Below, piece by piece: positions 1-9,327 of a stretch of 64,000 nt of DNA. Origin of the DNA: DASTDH01 sp035601575 (lineage in GTDB: Bacteria; Verrucomicrobiota; Verrucomicrobiia; Chthoniobacterales; JAFAMB01); contig DATNNZ010000032.1 of NCBI GenBank assembly GCA_035601575.1, positions 1 to 64,000 of the forward strand. Reading direction: 5' to 3'. The notes beneath the pieces are model-generated. The model did no database searches. It was not told the DNA's origin and worked only from the letters and a program-made list of their open reading frames with translations. Within the stretch, counting starts at the first letter, position 1. Each line of letters starts with the position of its first letter. The position numbers were made by a program, and so were the translations under genes.

Positions 1-1085
1 TCACCGTTCTCATCACACCAATCTCCGTCGACTTTGTATCTTACCCGAAGCCGTTGGGGAAACTCTTGAAACATGATGTCGCTCGCTCCTAGATCCACTC
101 CCTTGTAAAGGATGGAATGGACGAACTTAATGACCGCTTGTTCATCGGCCTCAGATCGGACTGTTGATTCTTGGAGTTTCTCTGCCTGGATAATCTCGAG
201 CGGATCAGCGTCGTACGTTTGATGATCAAAGCCAATCATCGCACGCACGATGCCAGCAGTGTTGATCGCTTTGCTCTCCGAAGCCGTAATGAAACGCTGC
301 AACGGAATCGGGTCGGCAAAGGCTTGCTGTACGGAGAAGCGGTGCCGAAGAGTTCCTTCAATTTCCGCTTTGGTCGACGGATCGAGCGGCTTCGCAACCG
401 CTAACGTTAGGAGTCTTTTGCCACAGTAAACAGGGCATGCTTGATACCTTCTTTGGAGAACCGGGCTGAACCAATGGTTGATTTTTTCCACCGGCATCAT
501 CCCGTCTAAATCGATCCACGGAATACCTCCATTTTTGATTTCGCCTTCTATCCGCCTGTCAATAGGTTGCGAATCAATGGCGTTAACGAACTGCTTGATT
601 GTCTCGCGCAAAAGTCTCGGCTCGGACCAGACAATCCCGATCCGTCGAACTCCCCAGAATTGGTTGAGCAATTGGAACTCGCGTCGGTCTACCAAGGTTT
701 CCAATCCGGGAATCCATGAAGCGACGGTGAGCTCTGAATCTCGCCGAGAGACCGGTACCAGAGGAACGGTCAGCGGCGGAATTTGAATATTTTTTGGTGA
801 AGCTCCCAGCAGGCTCGAATCAAATGGTATAACCGGGTTCTCTCTAACCATTTTGCCGAGGAGGACATTCAGGTCCAAATCGGTCGTTCCAGCATACCAC
901 TCTAAGAATGATTCCCGCTGCCACCGTAGCATTGGTTCGAGGTTATTCTCGGATGCAAAGAAGTCAGAAATGATCGAAACATCGGTCTTCGATTCACTGA
1001 ACCCAAGCAGCTTCGCGAGATGGTCTAGGATAACAATGTCCAGCTCATTGTAGCCCTGGTATGGGAGCGTTGATTTTACGATCAT
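1..1085 (-). CDS. gspE: Type II secretion / type IV pilus assembly ATPase GspE/PilB, N-terminal part (runs off left edge)
   Basis: This reading frame stays open from an ATG at 1085 to the window edge, giving about 361 residues with no stop. The visible part matches the N-terminal regulatory half of GspE/PilB ATPases, which drive pseudopilus assembly from the cytoplasmic face of the inner membrane. The clearest evidence is near residue 333, GASDIMFQEFPQRLRVRYK, the conserved start of the ATPase core (usually GASDIHIEP..LRVRYRIDG). In this copy the His of GASDIH is Met. Walker A, Asp and His boxes would lie outside the window. It is the last visible gene of the secretion operon, starting 20 bases after the PilX/GspK-like gene stops. 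A TTG slightly upstream is an alternative start. Confidence 0.85.
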   Translation of the reverse strand, partial: MIVKSTLPYQGYNELDIVILDHLAKLLGFSESKTDVSIISDFFASENNLEPMLRWQRESFLEWYAGTTDLDLNVLLGKMVRENPVIPFDSSLLGASPKNIQIPPLTVPLVPVSRRDSELTVASWIPGLETLVDRREFQLLNQFWGVRRIGIVWSEPRLLRETIKQFVNAIDSQPIDRRIEGEIKNGGIPWIDLDGMMPVEKINHWFSPVLQRRYQACPVYCGKRLLTLAVAKPLDPSTKAEIEGTLRHRFSVQQAFADPIPLQRFITASESKAINTAGIVRAMIGFDHQTYDADPLEIIQAEKLQESTVRSEADEQAVIKFVHSILYKGVDLGASDIMFQEFPQRLRVRYKVDGDWCDENG

Positions 1086-1105
1086 GCCGGCAGAAGAAAA
1101 CAGAT

Positions 1106-2461
1106 TCAAGGTGGACCCAGGAAATCGTTCGCCCAATTCGCGGGTCGGGTCTGGACGTCTTGAGCGGTGATAATCGAACAAGGAAAAGCGTCGCCGACCA
1201 CATTGAAATCTCCGGCTATCACAATCGGATTTGGAGTGACGATCGACAAGGGACCGCTCAGTTTTTGTGCTCCTCGGATTAGAACGACTGCATTCGCAGA
1301 CGGTTTACCAGTACCATCTTGAGCCACCAAGAACACCGACGTGAAATTTCCTGATAGTTTTTTGTAGTTAAAGGCCAACAATATCTGTCCGGGATTGTCC
1401 TTATTCGGGTAAGCAACGAGGGGCACCGATTCTTTAGGGCGACCTTCTCCCGGGCACAGTTTGGAATACGACGCGCCATTTCTTCCAGTTACCACCATTC
1501 GATATCCGATCTTGTCGTTGAACGTACCCCCAACGTAAGCGACCACGGTGAGATCGCATTGTCTCTGGAGCAAATCGAAGTTCAGACCTCGCCTGGAACT
1601 CGTGTCGTATATTAGGTCCAGAGGAGCGCACTCGACCGGCAGTACGTCACTAGTAATAAGCCTCGAATCAAATTGAGTTCGGGCATACGCCAAGAAATCA
1701 TGGGGCGAGCCGGGAGTCGGGCCGGCCATTTCAGTATTCATTGATACTCCGATCAAACCGCTTGGGCTATCGACATCCGTAAATTGAAGCGAGCCTGAAT
1801 CAAAGGTAACTTGATCTTTCGAAACCACCGGAAAAGCAGAAGAGAAACCAGCAGCAATCCTGATCGTCGATTGGGAAAAGACTCTTCCCACATTGGTCCC
1901 AAATGGGGTCGGTGCGATCACGAAGGGATCGCCGGCAGAATAGACAGTAAACTGCGAAACCGGAATTTCCCGGATCGCAATCTGGGGCCTTGCTGTCAAC
2001 TGAACATCGGAGAGCCTCTGCTTGTTATTTGATACCGTTTTCGACAGCGCAGTTAGATCGAGCAATTGCACTCGAGCCACGGCCGCTTCAAACGGGTCTC
2101 CGTTCACAAGAGACGTGAGATTTGCTCTATCTTCCAATCGTACGATTGGAACCACAGACAGAGTAGCGCTATCGCTGTGCCCTACCAGTGCCTTATCAAA
2201 CGAAAACGACTGATTTGGATCCACCGTCCCGAGATCAGCGAATCCGAGGCTGATGAGCTGCATGCGGACCTGCTCTTCCATTTCCAGGATGCCCTGTTCC
2301 GTCGTTATTAGGCGTTGATCTTGCTCGAGCGTCCTGGCCGACCGTTCGCGGAGGTTATCGGCAAAGATCAAATACGAGACGGCAATCATAGCGGCGATGG
2401 CGACGGCTGCGAGCACCAAAACCAGCGTCGAACCAGATTTTTGACGATTGCTCCATCGCAT
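1106..2461 (-). CDS. PilX/GspK-like pilus-associated protein
   Basis: A 451-residue protein with a short basic leader (RWSNRQKSGS), then one hydrophobic helix (TLVLVLAAVAIAAMIAVSYL) and a long polar body. This layout is typical of PilX_N and GspK-type minor pilins, which sit at the pseudopilus tip or assist assembly. No GF-TLxE prepilin site is seen; GSTLVLVL occupies that place. The body has no domain I recognise. It lies between the minor pseudopilin gene (gap 22 bases) and the ATPase gene, so a role in the same secretion or pilus machine is inferred from position and topology. The exact subfamily is uncertain. Confidence 0.7.
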   Translation of the reverse strand: MRWSNRQKSGSTLVLVLAAVAIAAMIAVSYLIFADNLRERSARTLEQDQRLITTEQGILEMEEQVRMQLISLGFADLGTVDPNQSFSFDKALVGHSDSATLSVVPIVRLEDRANLTSLVNGDPFEAAVARVQLLDLTALSKTVSNNKQRLSDVQLTARPQIAIREIPVSQFTVYSAGDPFVIAPTPFGTNVGRVFSQSTIRIAAGFSSAFPVVSKDQVTFDSGSLQFTDVDSPSGLIGVSMNTEMAGPTPGSPHDFLAYARTQFDSRLITSDVLPVECAPLDLIYDTSSRRGLNFDLLQRQCDLTVVAYVGGTFNDKIGYRMVVTGRNGASYSKLCPGEGRPKESVPLVAYPNKDNPGQILLAFNYKKLSGNFTSVFLVAQDGTGKPSANAVVLIRGAQKLSGPLSIVTPNPIVIAGDFNVVGDAFPCSIITAQDVQTRPANWANDFLGPP

Positions 2462-2483
2462 AAAATCTTACCTCTGTGCATAT

Positions 2484-3011
2484 CTACCGCATTGGAAGCG
2501 GAAGGCCGTATACGTTGAACGGAACCAGATCCAGCGAGGTAGTTACGTTCCAGTGAGCTTGGACAATGCCAAGGTTTGTATTGAAAAGCGACGCGTTACC
2601 CGTCGTGGCCACATGGTCAAAATATCTCGTTCGCGGATTGCCACCATGAAGCTGCGTATAACTGATTTGGTTTCCTACCAAAGCAAATTCCTCGACCAGG
2701 CTCGGCCGCCTACAGACCAAGAAATTTCCTTCGGGTTCACCTGGAGCGAGTGATGAGTCAAACTTGATGCCAGGCTCCGCCGCATAGATCTGAAAGGCAG
2801 TTGCGCTCTGGATCGACACCGACATTGTCTCAGCCAAACTTTCGTGCTGTGCTTCAAGAGCGTTTGCGCCAAGCACCTTCAACTGTCGAATTGCCGCTGT
2901 AAGCATGAACCCAGTAGCCGCTCCGATAATCACAACTGCAGCGACCAACGCGGCGAGCATCTCTACCAACGTGAAGCCTAACTCACTATTTTTGTGGCTC
3001 ATAATCTTCAT
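2484..3011 (-). CDS. Prepilin-type N-terminal cleavage/methylation protein (PilW/GspJ-like minor pseudopilin)
   Basis: A 175-residue pseudopilin. Residues 1-11 form a short charged leader followed by GFTLVEMLAALVAAVVIIGA, the type III signal: prepilin peptidase would cut after the Gly, methylate the new N-terminal Phe, and use Glu+5 for subunit docking. The remaining globular part is about 140 residues, a usual size for GspJ/PilW. The start overlaps the stop of the preceding pseudopilin gene by four bases (ATGA), so the two are translationally coupled. The assignment to J versus W cannot be decided from sequence alone. Confidence 0.8.
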   Translation of the reverse strand: MKIMSHKNSELGFTLVEMLAALVAAVVIIGAATGFMLTAAIRQLKVLGANALEAQHESLAETMSVSIQSATAFQIYAAEPGIKFDSSLAPGEPEGNFLVCRRPSLVEEFALVGNQISYTQLHGGNPRTRYFDHVATTGNASLFNTNLGIVQAHWNVTTSLDLVPFNVYGLPLPMR

Positions 3012-3478
3012 GGAGTAGCAGTTGGAGTGGGCAATGGATTCAGTGCGACAGTTTTTGTGAAAGTCTTGGCGGCCTCACTACTGTACCCAGGAACGATATA
3101 CGTAAGCGTGATCTCGCCACTCCCTGGCGGAGAGATTATCGAATACTGAATCAGATCGTCATATTGTGGATTGCTTTTTGAACTGTTGCTTTTCAAAGGA
3201 TGATATAGGAAACCACTCAACGGATCTTGAGGGGCATACCCTTCAGGCAAACTAGTATCGCTAAGCGGTTTAGCACTTTTCGGAGCAAAGGTTTGAAGTT
3301 CATAATATTCTCGCAGGATCCGGTCAGCTCGGTGATCTAATCGGGCTAACAAAGCTTTGTAGTCGGCAAGTCGCCAGACCGCGGTAACGCCGATTGCGGC
3401 CACAGACAACAGCACGCAGGAAGCCAGGACTTCGATAAATGAAAATCCCCGCGAATGACGACAGTTATTCATCCCCAT
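3008..3478 (-). CDS. Prepilin-type protein (PilV/GspI-like minor pseudopilin)
   Basis: About 156 residues. An upstream ATG at 3589 would add 37 residues inside the secretin gene and spoil the leader, so I chose the ATG at 3478 (another at 3472); both overlap the end of the secretin gene. The leader MGMNNCRHSRG is followed by GFSFIEVLASCVLLSVAAIG, a prepilin peptidase site with Glu+5 and a hydrophobic helix. The small globular domain suits GspI/PilV. The gene sits between the secretin and the PilW/GspJ-like gene, with overlapping ends on both sides, which indicates tight co-expression of the pseudopilus tip components. Confidence 0.78.
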   Translation of the reverse strand: MGMNNCRHSRGFSFIEVLASCVLLSVAAIGVTAVWRLADYKALLARLDHRADRILREYYELQTFAPKSAKPLSDTSLPEGYAPQDPLSGFLYHPLKSNSSKSNPQYDDLIQYSIISPPGSGEITLTYIVPGYSSEAAKTFTKTVALNPLPTPTATP

Positions 3479-5198
3479 CTTGCGTGGATTTTTGGGATCG
3501 AATCTCTTTTCCAGCGCCATCCACGGCCAGCGGAGGTTCCCCCGGAAGATCGGAGGAATCGTCAAGAATTCGCTTTTCGCTGCGACCAAGGCGGTCCCGG
3601 CGCTGGTTAGTCGGCGGTATAATTGTCGGCGACACGATGACGATGAGGTTTGTTCGCTGACTCAAATGTGATTTTGTTCGGAACGCATAGCCAAGCACCG
3701 GTATTTTGGAAAGGCCCGGAACACCATTCTGATTAAAAGTTGCGCTGTCCTGCAGGATTCCACCGATCACCGCGGCTTGCCCGCTCTTGATCGTAATGTT
3801 TGCGGTAGTACTTCGGGTAGAAATGATTGGGATTTGCGTAGTTGTGCCCGGCTGGGCAGCACTCGTTCCCGCGATCGTCGAGAGCGTCGGATTCAGATTC
3901 ATGTCCACCAGGCCGCCCTCCAAAATGCGAGCCACGACATCAATGGTTAATCCGGTAGTAAATGTATAGGGAGTCGTGCTGGGTCCATAATTTTGGGTAC
4001 CGGGAGTCTGCAGGAAGATAGTCTGTTTGGTATCTGACCTGATTGTGACTGGCATGCCGCTCTTTGCGACCGTCATTGGAGAGTTATTGCTGCGGATTCG
4101 CCCTTTAGCTTGCAAAGCTTGGACTACAATTTGGACATCCGAGAGGTTCAATACGAGGCCATTCGAAAAGAAGGATCCTGGAGCGAGAAGCTTTCCCGTC
4201 ACCGTCTGAAGATTGTTGGCTGGAGGTATGCCAGCGTTGCCGGTCAGAGAGAACTTGGCTCCCTGCCCGCTTTGCAAGCCAAGCGTTTGACTCCAGTCAA
4301 TTCCGCCGCCGATGGAATTGGTATCATTTACCTCGATCACATACGTCTTGATGAGGATCTGCTGTTCTCGGCGATCCAGTCGCTGAAGTTCAGCGCTCAC
4401 GAGCTCTTGCTGATCCGGAGTAGTTCGAACCACAAGAGAGTTGCTGCTGCGCTCGACAAAAACCGCGCTCTGCCCACTCTTCTGAAATCCGCCGCTAGAC
4501 AGCGGCGCGTCGAACGGAGAACCAGGCTCATAGCGTGGGCGACTTTGGTCAGATCCGGTACCGCTCGAGACCGCCAACGCATCTTGCGTCACGTTGGTGT
4601 TCTCGGGTTTAGGGTAAACCGGGAAATTAGGCGCCGCCTGATTCACCTTAATTCCTAGGAAATTGGCGATGGGTTGTAGAAGGAATTCCGCCGGCTGATT
4701 TCGAATCACGTAGCGCTTTGTGACGTAGAAACTCGGACTATCAATATCCGATCGACGTAAGGTGTACTGTTGGCCATCAGTGACGACTTGAAATCCACGG
4801 GATTGAGCGATCTGATAGAACGCTTGAATAGGTGTGAGGTTGGTCAACGTAACCGAGATTCGCTCGTCTGCAGGAATGTTAGGCTCGATGTAATTCACGC
4901 CGGCTTGTTCAGCGAGAATCCTTAACACTCGAGCTATGGGTTGATTGGTGTACCGATGAGTTCGCGGTTTGTCCGCGGGCATCCGCGCCGCAGCTGCCGC
5001 TTCCGAATTCTCGCGTTCCCGCAGGAGTCTTTCAATCTGGTCAACCACCGTGTCGTTTGGTTGATTGCCTTCACCAGAGATTGACGGAGCATTGGTATTT
5101 TCGCCCGGCGCCGCTGTTGGACTCGGACTCACGTCAGGTAAGTCTTGACCCAAGACGAGCGCCGGTAGTAAAGCGGCAAGAAAAAGGATTCTATTCAT
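3465..5198 (-). CDS. gspD: Secretin (type II secretion / type IV pilus outer-membrane channel)
   Basis: A 577-residue secretin that forms the outer-membrane ring through which substrates or pilus leave. It has a signal peptide (MNRILFLAALLPALVLG), a Pro/Thr-rich linker, a short STN/N0-like domain at about residues 85-145 (RVLRILAEQAGVNYI), an N1-like stretch, and the C-terminal secretin domain at about 290-545. The secretin signature is visible as GVPGLSKIPVLGYAFRTK followed by LIVIVSPTII. It is somewhat short for GspD (typically 650 or more) and has fewer N-domains, closer to PilQ-like or verrucomicrobial secretins. Its start overlaps the end of the PilP-like gene by eight bases. Confidence 0.92.
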   Translation of the reverse strand: MNRILFLAALLPALVLGQDLPDVSPSPTAAPGENTNAPSISGEGNQPNDTVVDQIERLLRERENSEAAAAARMPADKPRTHRYTNQPIARVLRILAEQAGVNYIEPNIPADERISVTLTNLTPIQAFYQIAQSRGFQVVTDGQQYTLRRSDIDSPSFYVTKRYVIRNQPAEFLLQPIANFLGIKVNQAAPNFPVYPKPENTNVTQDALAVSSGTGSDQSRPRYEPGSPFDAPLSSGGFQKSGQSAVFVERSSNSLVVRTTPDQQELVSAELQRLDRREQQILIKTYVIEVNDTNSIGGGIDWSQTLGLQSGQGAKFSLTGNAGIPPANNLQTVTGKLLAPGSFFSNGLVLNLSDVQIVVQALQAKGRIRSNNSPMTVAKSGMPVTIRSDTKQTIFLQTPGTQNYGPSTTPYTFTTGLTIDVVARILEGGLVDMNLNPTLSTIAGTSAAQPGTTTQIPIISTRSTTANITIKSGQAAVIGGILQDSATFNQNGVPGLSKIPVLGYAFRTKSHLSQRTNLIVIVSPTIIPPTNQRRDRLGRSEKRILDDSSDLPGEPPLAVDGAGKEIRSQKSTQDGDE

Positions 5199-5784
5199 CG
5201 TGTTCCACTGAAGGTTTCCTTCGTTCTAGCTGGATCGGTTCCGAGACATAATCACCGAGGTAAGGAAGCTTGCAGAGCGCAGACTTGAATCCTGGAAGTA
5301 AAAGCGTGACGCCAGTGCTTTGAATCTCACCTACCTCAACAAAAATGCTCTCTGTCTGCCCACCCGTCTTTTCCAGGGGGAGACCGTAAGTTTTTGCGAG
5401 TTCTTCCAATTGCAGCAGTTCGTTCTGACCGATTGAAAGCGGGATCTTCTCTCCTTGAGTGAATGGAACACCATTAATCAGCGCGATGCCCCGAGTCGCT
5501 GCATCACCAGTACTAACCCCCTCAACGAATAGTTCCTTTTTAATGGCTTGAATAATTGTATCCAGATACTGTTGGGCGGCTTTCGTCGTAAATGACGCAC
5601 CCGGATCTGTCCCACCACTGACCAGAGTTTGCTTGGCGTCAGCACTTATAAAGGGATCCCGGCTTTGCGGCACGTAACGAAACACATACAGGTCTGGTAG
5701 TCTCGGCAGGATGACTTCGCCTGACCTTGCGGAATCAGTAGAACATGCCAAAACGAATATCAACAATGTGAAGTAGGTCTTCAT
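5191..5784 (-). CDS. PilP/GspB-like periplasmic assembly protein
   Basis: A 197-residue exported protein with a signal peptide (FTLLIFVLACSTDSARSG). It contains RDPFISADA, the RDPF motif common in PilP, GspB and GspC proteins, and a GIALINGVPFTQGEKIPL segment like the ALINGxxYxxGDxI motif of HR/PilP domains. Such proteins link the inner-membrane platform to the secretin. Its position directly upstream of the secretin gene (8-base overlap) and after the PilO-like gene (4-base ATGA overlap) matches the pilMNOPQ order. I infer a PilP-like role; sequence similarity beyond these short motifs cannot be judged here. Confidence 0.6.
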   Translation of the reverse strand: MKTYFTLLIFVLACSTDSARSGEVILPRLPDLYVFRYVPQSRDPFISADAKQTLVSGGTDPGASFTTKAAQQYLDTIIQAIKKELFVEGVSTGDAATRGIALINGVPFTQGEKIPLSIGQNELLQLEELAKTYGLPLEKTGGQTESIFVEVGEIQSTGVTLLLPGFKSALCKLPYLGDYVSEPIQLERRKPSVEHDE

Positions 5785-6356
5785 TTTCCGCTCAGCAATC
5801 GCACTGTGAGTCGGCCATCAAGATACGTCGGCGTGGTAGAGAAAGCAGGAACCGCGGCAGGCCGGTTCAGAACGACCTTATCGAAGTAGAGGAACGCATT
5901 TGAGTTTTCCAGCTCTGCGATTAGGGAAGCTGCTCTAGTAAACTCCAGAGTCGAAAACCCGGCGATGTAGATTGTAGCGATCTCTCCATTCGGAACACGA
6001 GACGGTTGAGTTACGACGCCCATCTCTGTCAGGCGACTAATGACGAAGGGCTCCTGCTCGATCGCTTCTCGATTGGCAGTGGGAGGGCGATTGGTCGAGC
6101 TCTGGCTCAGTTCTAAACTCCTCGTCCTCGCGACCGATTCGTTCAAGCGGGCGAAGAGGGCATTGATTCGCGGCTGACTTACCTTTAGGCCATCAATCTC
6201 TGCTTCTAGCCTACCATTTGCTTGGATCTGAAGCTGATTAGCCACCCTTAGGGCTTCGAGATCAGACCAACCTCGGACGAGAAAAAAAATCTCTCCTGCC
6301 AACAGGAAAACCACCAAAGCGCCGAGCAAGGCAATCGTGAGGGGAGCGGATTTCAT
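5781..6356 (-). CDS. PilO/GspM-like inner-membrane assembly protein
   Basis: A 191-residue bitopic protein: a short cytoplasmic N-terminus, one membrane helix (LTIALLGALVVFLLAGEIFFLV), a coiled-coil-prone stretch (ALRVANQLQIQANGRLEAEI) and a small periplasmic domain. This is the architecture of PilO and GspM, which form the periplasmic alignment complex with PilN/GspL. No signature motif allows a firm name; the call rests on topology, size and its place between the PilN-like and PilP-like genes. The start lies 12 bases after the PilN-like stop. Confidence 0.6.
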   Translation of the reverse strand: MKSAPLTIALLGALVVFLLAGEIFFLVRGWSDLEALRVANQLQIQANGRLEAEIDGLKVSQPRINALFARLNESVARTRSLELSQSSTNRPPTANREAIEQEPFVISRLTEMGVVTQPSRVPNGEIATIYIAGFSTLEFTRAASLIAELENSNAFLYFDKVVLNRPAAVPAFSTTPTYLDGRLTVRLLSGK

Positions 6357-6368
6357 CGTTGATACGGC

Positions 6369-7016
6369 TCACAAGGAATCAGGTTCAGAGATCTTAGTGA
6401 GCCCTAGACTCCAGTAGTTACCAGTTGGTTTGATCGAGTATTGGATTTGAATAGGAATTAGTCCGTCTGACCGCTTATCGAGCTGCGAGGTCCGCGAAAG
6501 CTCTGTACCTGGCGGGAGAATCTTCGCTAGGCTATCCTTAAAGCGGTCAATCGCACCCGCACTGTCCGGCTTAGCAGTTGCTTGCAAGAGCAGCCTATAA
6601 TCTTTCGGTACACGATAGGTACCGTCAGTAACTGGAACTACCTGATAGTTGCCAGTCTCTATAACGACGGAGTCAAGTACGACATCCGGAGGAATTCCTT
6701 TTTGGATGGCCGAGAGAATAGCACCGCTGGGAATACGGCTACGCAAAATCGGCTCCCATTGCCGGATTTGACTAAGCTTTTGGCGTACATCATGAAGATT
6801 CGCGTTCCGGCTTTGTAAATCTACTGCTCGGATCCGGTTTTGTGATTGGATCGCTGACTGCTCTTGGAAACGGTTCCAAAGAAGGCATCCAAGAACGCCT
6901 AGAGGTAACTGCAAAAATGCGAGCACAATCAGCAAAAATCCGGCGGCGCGAAACCCTCGGTCATGCTTATATCGTTGCAGTATGATTTTCTCCGGAGAGA
7001 CAAAGAGATGCTTCAT
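6369..7016 (-). CDS. PilN/GspL-like inner-membrane assembly protein
   Basis: About 215 residues from the ATG at 7016, which overlaps the stop of the PilM-like gene as ATATGA; a start 21 bases further upstream is possible but less likely. After about 20 basic residues there is one membrane helix (AAGFLLIVLAFLQLPLGVLGCLL), then a coiled-coil segment (NRIRAVDLQSRNANLHDVRQ) and a ferredoxin-like periplasmic part. This is the PilN layout. In pilus systems PilN binds the cytoplasmic PilM through its N-terminal tail and PilO through the periplasmic region. Name given by context and topology. Confidence 0.6.
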   Translation of the reverse strand: MKHLFVSPEKIILQRYKHDRGFRAAGFLLIVLAFLQLPLGVLGCLLWNRFQEQSAIQSQNRIRAVDLQSRNANLHDVRQKLSQIRQWEPILRSRIPSGAILSAIQKGIPPDVVLDSVVIETGNYQVVPVTDGTYRVPKDYRLLLQATAKPDSAGAIDRFKDSLAKILPPGTELSRTSQLDKRSDGLIPIQIQYSIKPTGNYWSLGLTKISEPDSL

Positions 7017-8008
7017 ATGACTTTGGCTTCCAACCACATCAATAGGTACGCCCTAGCGTCTCCAAACTCGTCTCGCGCTTTGCCAGTGTTGCGGACCGCC
7101 AATTCCGAATCGTAAATCTTCTCCAAGGCTTCCTCGTCCAGTGCTAACCCTCCCAATCGCGTCGCTAGAAGCTTCGGTGACTCGACGGAGGACCAGACGC
7201 AGACATGCGGTTTCTTAATGGCGTCTAATTCCGCAGCAATCGCAGTCAGTTCCTTTTCTACAAAGTCGACATCGTTCTCGTACTGCCGAATTAAAGTCAG
7301 CCCCTGATTCTGAACTACTGCAACGACTATGGTTTGGTTTAACTGGAGCACAAAGAACCCCGGGTGCTGGCCGAGGGGGATTTTCTCCAGAAGCCAACGC
7401 AGACACGCAATCGGGGCAGGTATGATTCCGAGTAATGATCCCAATTGAGTCTCCGCCCACGTCTCGCATTCCTCGCAGTACTCTGCTGGAATCCCCAGAA
7501 TCATCAAATGACTGTGATAACGATCTATCCGTCCGCTCACCTCTTGAAGACCGGAACCTAGAACCGTCCAACGGAACTCCCGCGTGTCGTCCCAGACACC
7601 AATCACCTGGCGGGGTTCTTCCTGGAGACTCTCCAGAAGACTTTCGACCGAATGGTCGCGGAGATTCTTAGTGTTGTGAATGTTGCAGTAGAGATCCTCG
7701 GCGCCAAGATCCGGGACGAGAACGATTCTCGGCGATCCGTGGAGCCGATTTCTCGCGAAGAGTTTGGTGATAAACGTTTTGGCGATTGGAGCCGATTCAC
7801 CGGGAACTCCGGGTATAGGCGGATGATCCGCAATTTCACCAATTTTATCTTCGTAGGCTACCGATCGGTGACGTCGAACGACTAGTACTGATGCAGAGTC
7901 GGATGCGAGGAAGAATAAGGCGCCCGGTTCATCTCGGGAAAGCAACCCGCCGGCCAGGTAATAGCGCAGCGGGAAATTCCGAAGATAATGAACGAGGGAG
8001 TAATTCAT
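7013..8008 (-). CDS. PilM-like cytoplasmic assembly protein (divergent)
   Basis: A 331-residue soluble protein without signal peptide or membrane helix. Its place between the platform gene gspF and the PilN-like gene, and its length, fit PilM or the cytoplasmic actin-like half of GspL. The usual PilM start motif (GLDIGSSSVK) is not visible, so the ATP site may be degenerate. A C-terminal ATPase-like pattern (HPGFFVLQLNQTIVVAVVQN, then VEKELTAIAAELD) resembles the second actin-fold lobe. The following gene overlaps its stop by four bases. I keep this as a PilM-like call by position. Confidence 0.55.
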   Translation of the reverse strand: MNYSLVHYLRNFPLRYYLAGGLLSRDEPGALFFLASDSASVLVVRRHRSVAYEDKIGEIADHPPIPGVPGESAPIAKTFITKLFARNRLHGSPRIVLVPDLGAEDLYCNIHNTKNLRDHSVESLLESLQEEPRQVIGVWDDTREFRWTVLGSGLQEVSGRIDRYHSHLMILGIPAEYCEECETWAETQLGSLLGIIPAPIACLRWLLEKIPLGQHPGFFVLQLNQTIVVAVVQNQGLTLIRQYENDVDFVEKELTAIAAELDAIKKPHVCVWSSVESPKLLATRLGGLALDEEALEKIYDSELAVRNTGKARDEFGDARAYLLMWLEAKVI

Positions 8009-8063
8009 GACGCCTGGTTATTAGCAGAAGTCGTTTCCGATCACAACGTTTTTGCTTTTAGTA

Positions 8064-9281
8064 TTAAATACTTTGTAAGATTTGAACAGCTGGAAGAAAA
8101 GTCGCGAATACAATCCCGCCGACCACTACACCCAGAATGATAATCAGAAGTGGATCCAAGATTTGCCGAACCGCACCAAGGTAGCCATCAAGTTGTCGCT
8201 CTAGCAATTCCGTGAGTCTAAACAGACCTTCGCTGCCAGCGCCGGAGGCTTCCATGAAGGTCAGCCCATTTACCACTAAATCGCCAAAGATCTCCACATC
8301 ATCGCGGAGCGCAGCAGCGAGCGACTCTCCTCGATGTACTCGCACCAGGGTGCGAGCCACCGCAGATCGATATTCATAATTCCAGGAGAGATCCCGACAG
8401 AGCAGCAACGCCTGCGTTGTTTTTGCGCGAGCCATTTTGAGCTGAGCAAACGTGCGGCTGAAGTTTGCCCGAATGAGTAACAACAGAAGTTTACCAAATA
8501 TGGGAAGGCGCAACACAAAGCCATGAGAGCGCGGCGTCCGCTTCACGAGCGTCGGTACGCGCAGAATCGCAATCGCGATTACTATAATTCCGAACAATAG
8601 AATGATCGGATGTTGCGAACTAAATTGAGAAATCTGTAACAAGATTCGGGTTGGAAGGGGCAGCTCTGCATGCATTTCCGAGAGAACATGAATGAATTGC
8701 GGCACCACTTTGGTCATCAAGAGCCAGACTACTCCGCATGCCGCCAATAAAACGATGACCGGATAGATCAGCATCATAAGCAAGCGATGTTGTAGATCAT
8801 CGTTGCGCGCCCAGATTTTGCGGACATTCGTCAGCGATTCGCTGAGAGTCCCTCCCTCCTCTCCCGCCGCTATCAGACCAATTGTAACATCATCAAATAT
8901 TCGAGGATAGAATCTTATCGCCTGCGAAAAGCTGGATCCTCGGGAGACTCGATCCCGGAGCTCGGCGATCACGGATGCCATGCGTCGGCTAACTTTTGTT
9001 CGGCGCGAGGTGGTGTTCAGACAAATCGTGAGCGCCGTACGGAAATCCATTCCCAGATAGGCGCTTGTCTCCAATTGCTCGATAAAAGCAAGCTTTGTCC
9101 GGAGGGGCATTCGGATCTCTTGATTCTTTCTCTTCGGCTTTTCGAGAGGTGCGACGTGAAGTACCGGCCGATTCAGGTTGATAAGGCGGAGGTTCAATTC
9201 GGCCGCCGACGCAGCGTCTATCCTTGACGTTACGTAGGGGGCGCCCTTTGCCTTCTGCGTGACGTACGCGTAGCGAGCCAT
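8064..9281 (-). CDS. gspF: Type II secretion inner-membrane platform protein GspF/PilC
   Basis: A 405-residue polytopic protein with two repeated cytoplasmic GspF domains (about residues 60-180 and 260-385). Three membrane helices are seen: LMMLIYPVIVLLAACGVVWLL, PIILLFGIIVIAIAIL and ILDPLLIIILGVVVGGIVFA. Conserved family features include the LAFIEQLETSAYLGMDFRTAL opening and GEEGGTLSESL near the end of the first domain (usually GExxGxLxxxL), with EASGAGSEGLFRLTELLERQ as its counterpart in the second. It is the membrane platform on which the ATPase and pseudopilins act. It follows gspG by 46 bases. Confidence 0.92.
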   Translation of the reverse strand: MARYAYVTQKAKGAPYVTSRIDAASAAELNLRLINLNRPVLHVAPLEKPKRKNQEIRMPLRTKLAFIEQLETSAYLGMDFRTALTICLNTTSRRTKVSRRMASVIAELRDRVSRGSSFSQAIRFYPRIFDDVTIGLIAAGEEGGTLSESLTNVRKIWARNDDLQHRLLMMLIYPVIVLLAACGVVWLLMTKVVPQFIHVLSEMHAELPLPTRILLQISQFSSQHPIILLFGIIVIAIAILRVPTLVKRTPRSHGFVLRLPIFGKLLLLLIRANFSRTFAQLKMARAKTTQALLLCRDLSWNYEYRSAVARTLVRVHRGESLAAALRDDVEIFGDLVVNGLTFMEASGAGSEGLFRLTELLERQLDGYLGAVRQILDPLLIIILGVVVGGIVFATFLPAVQILQSI

Positions 9282-9327
9282 TCTCCAGCGCTGACGATTC
9301 TGAGTTACTACCGACCGAGAACTGACG

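Noticed and set aside
4110..4658. A 182-codon plus-strand frame inside the secretin gene
   Set aside because: The secretin frame is conserved through this region.
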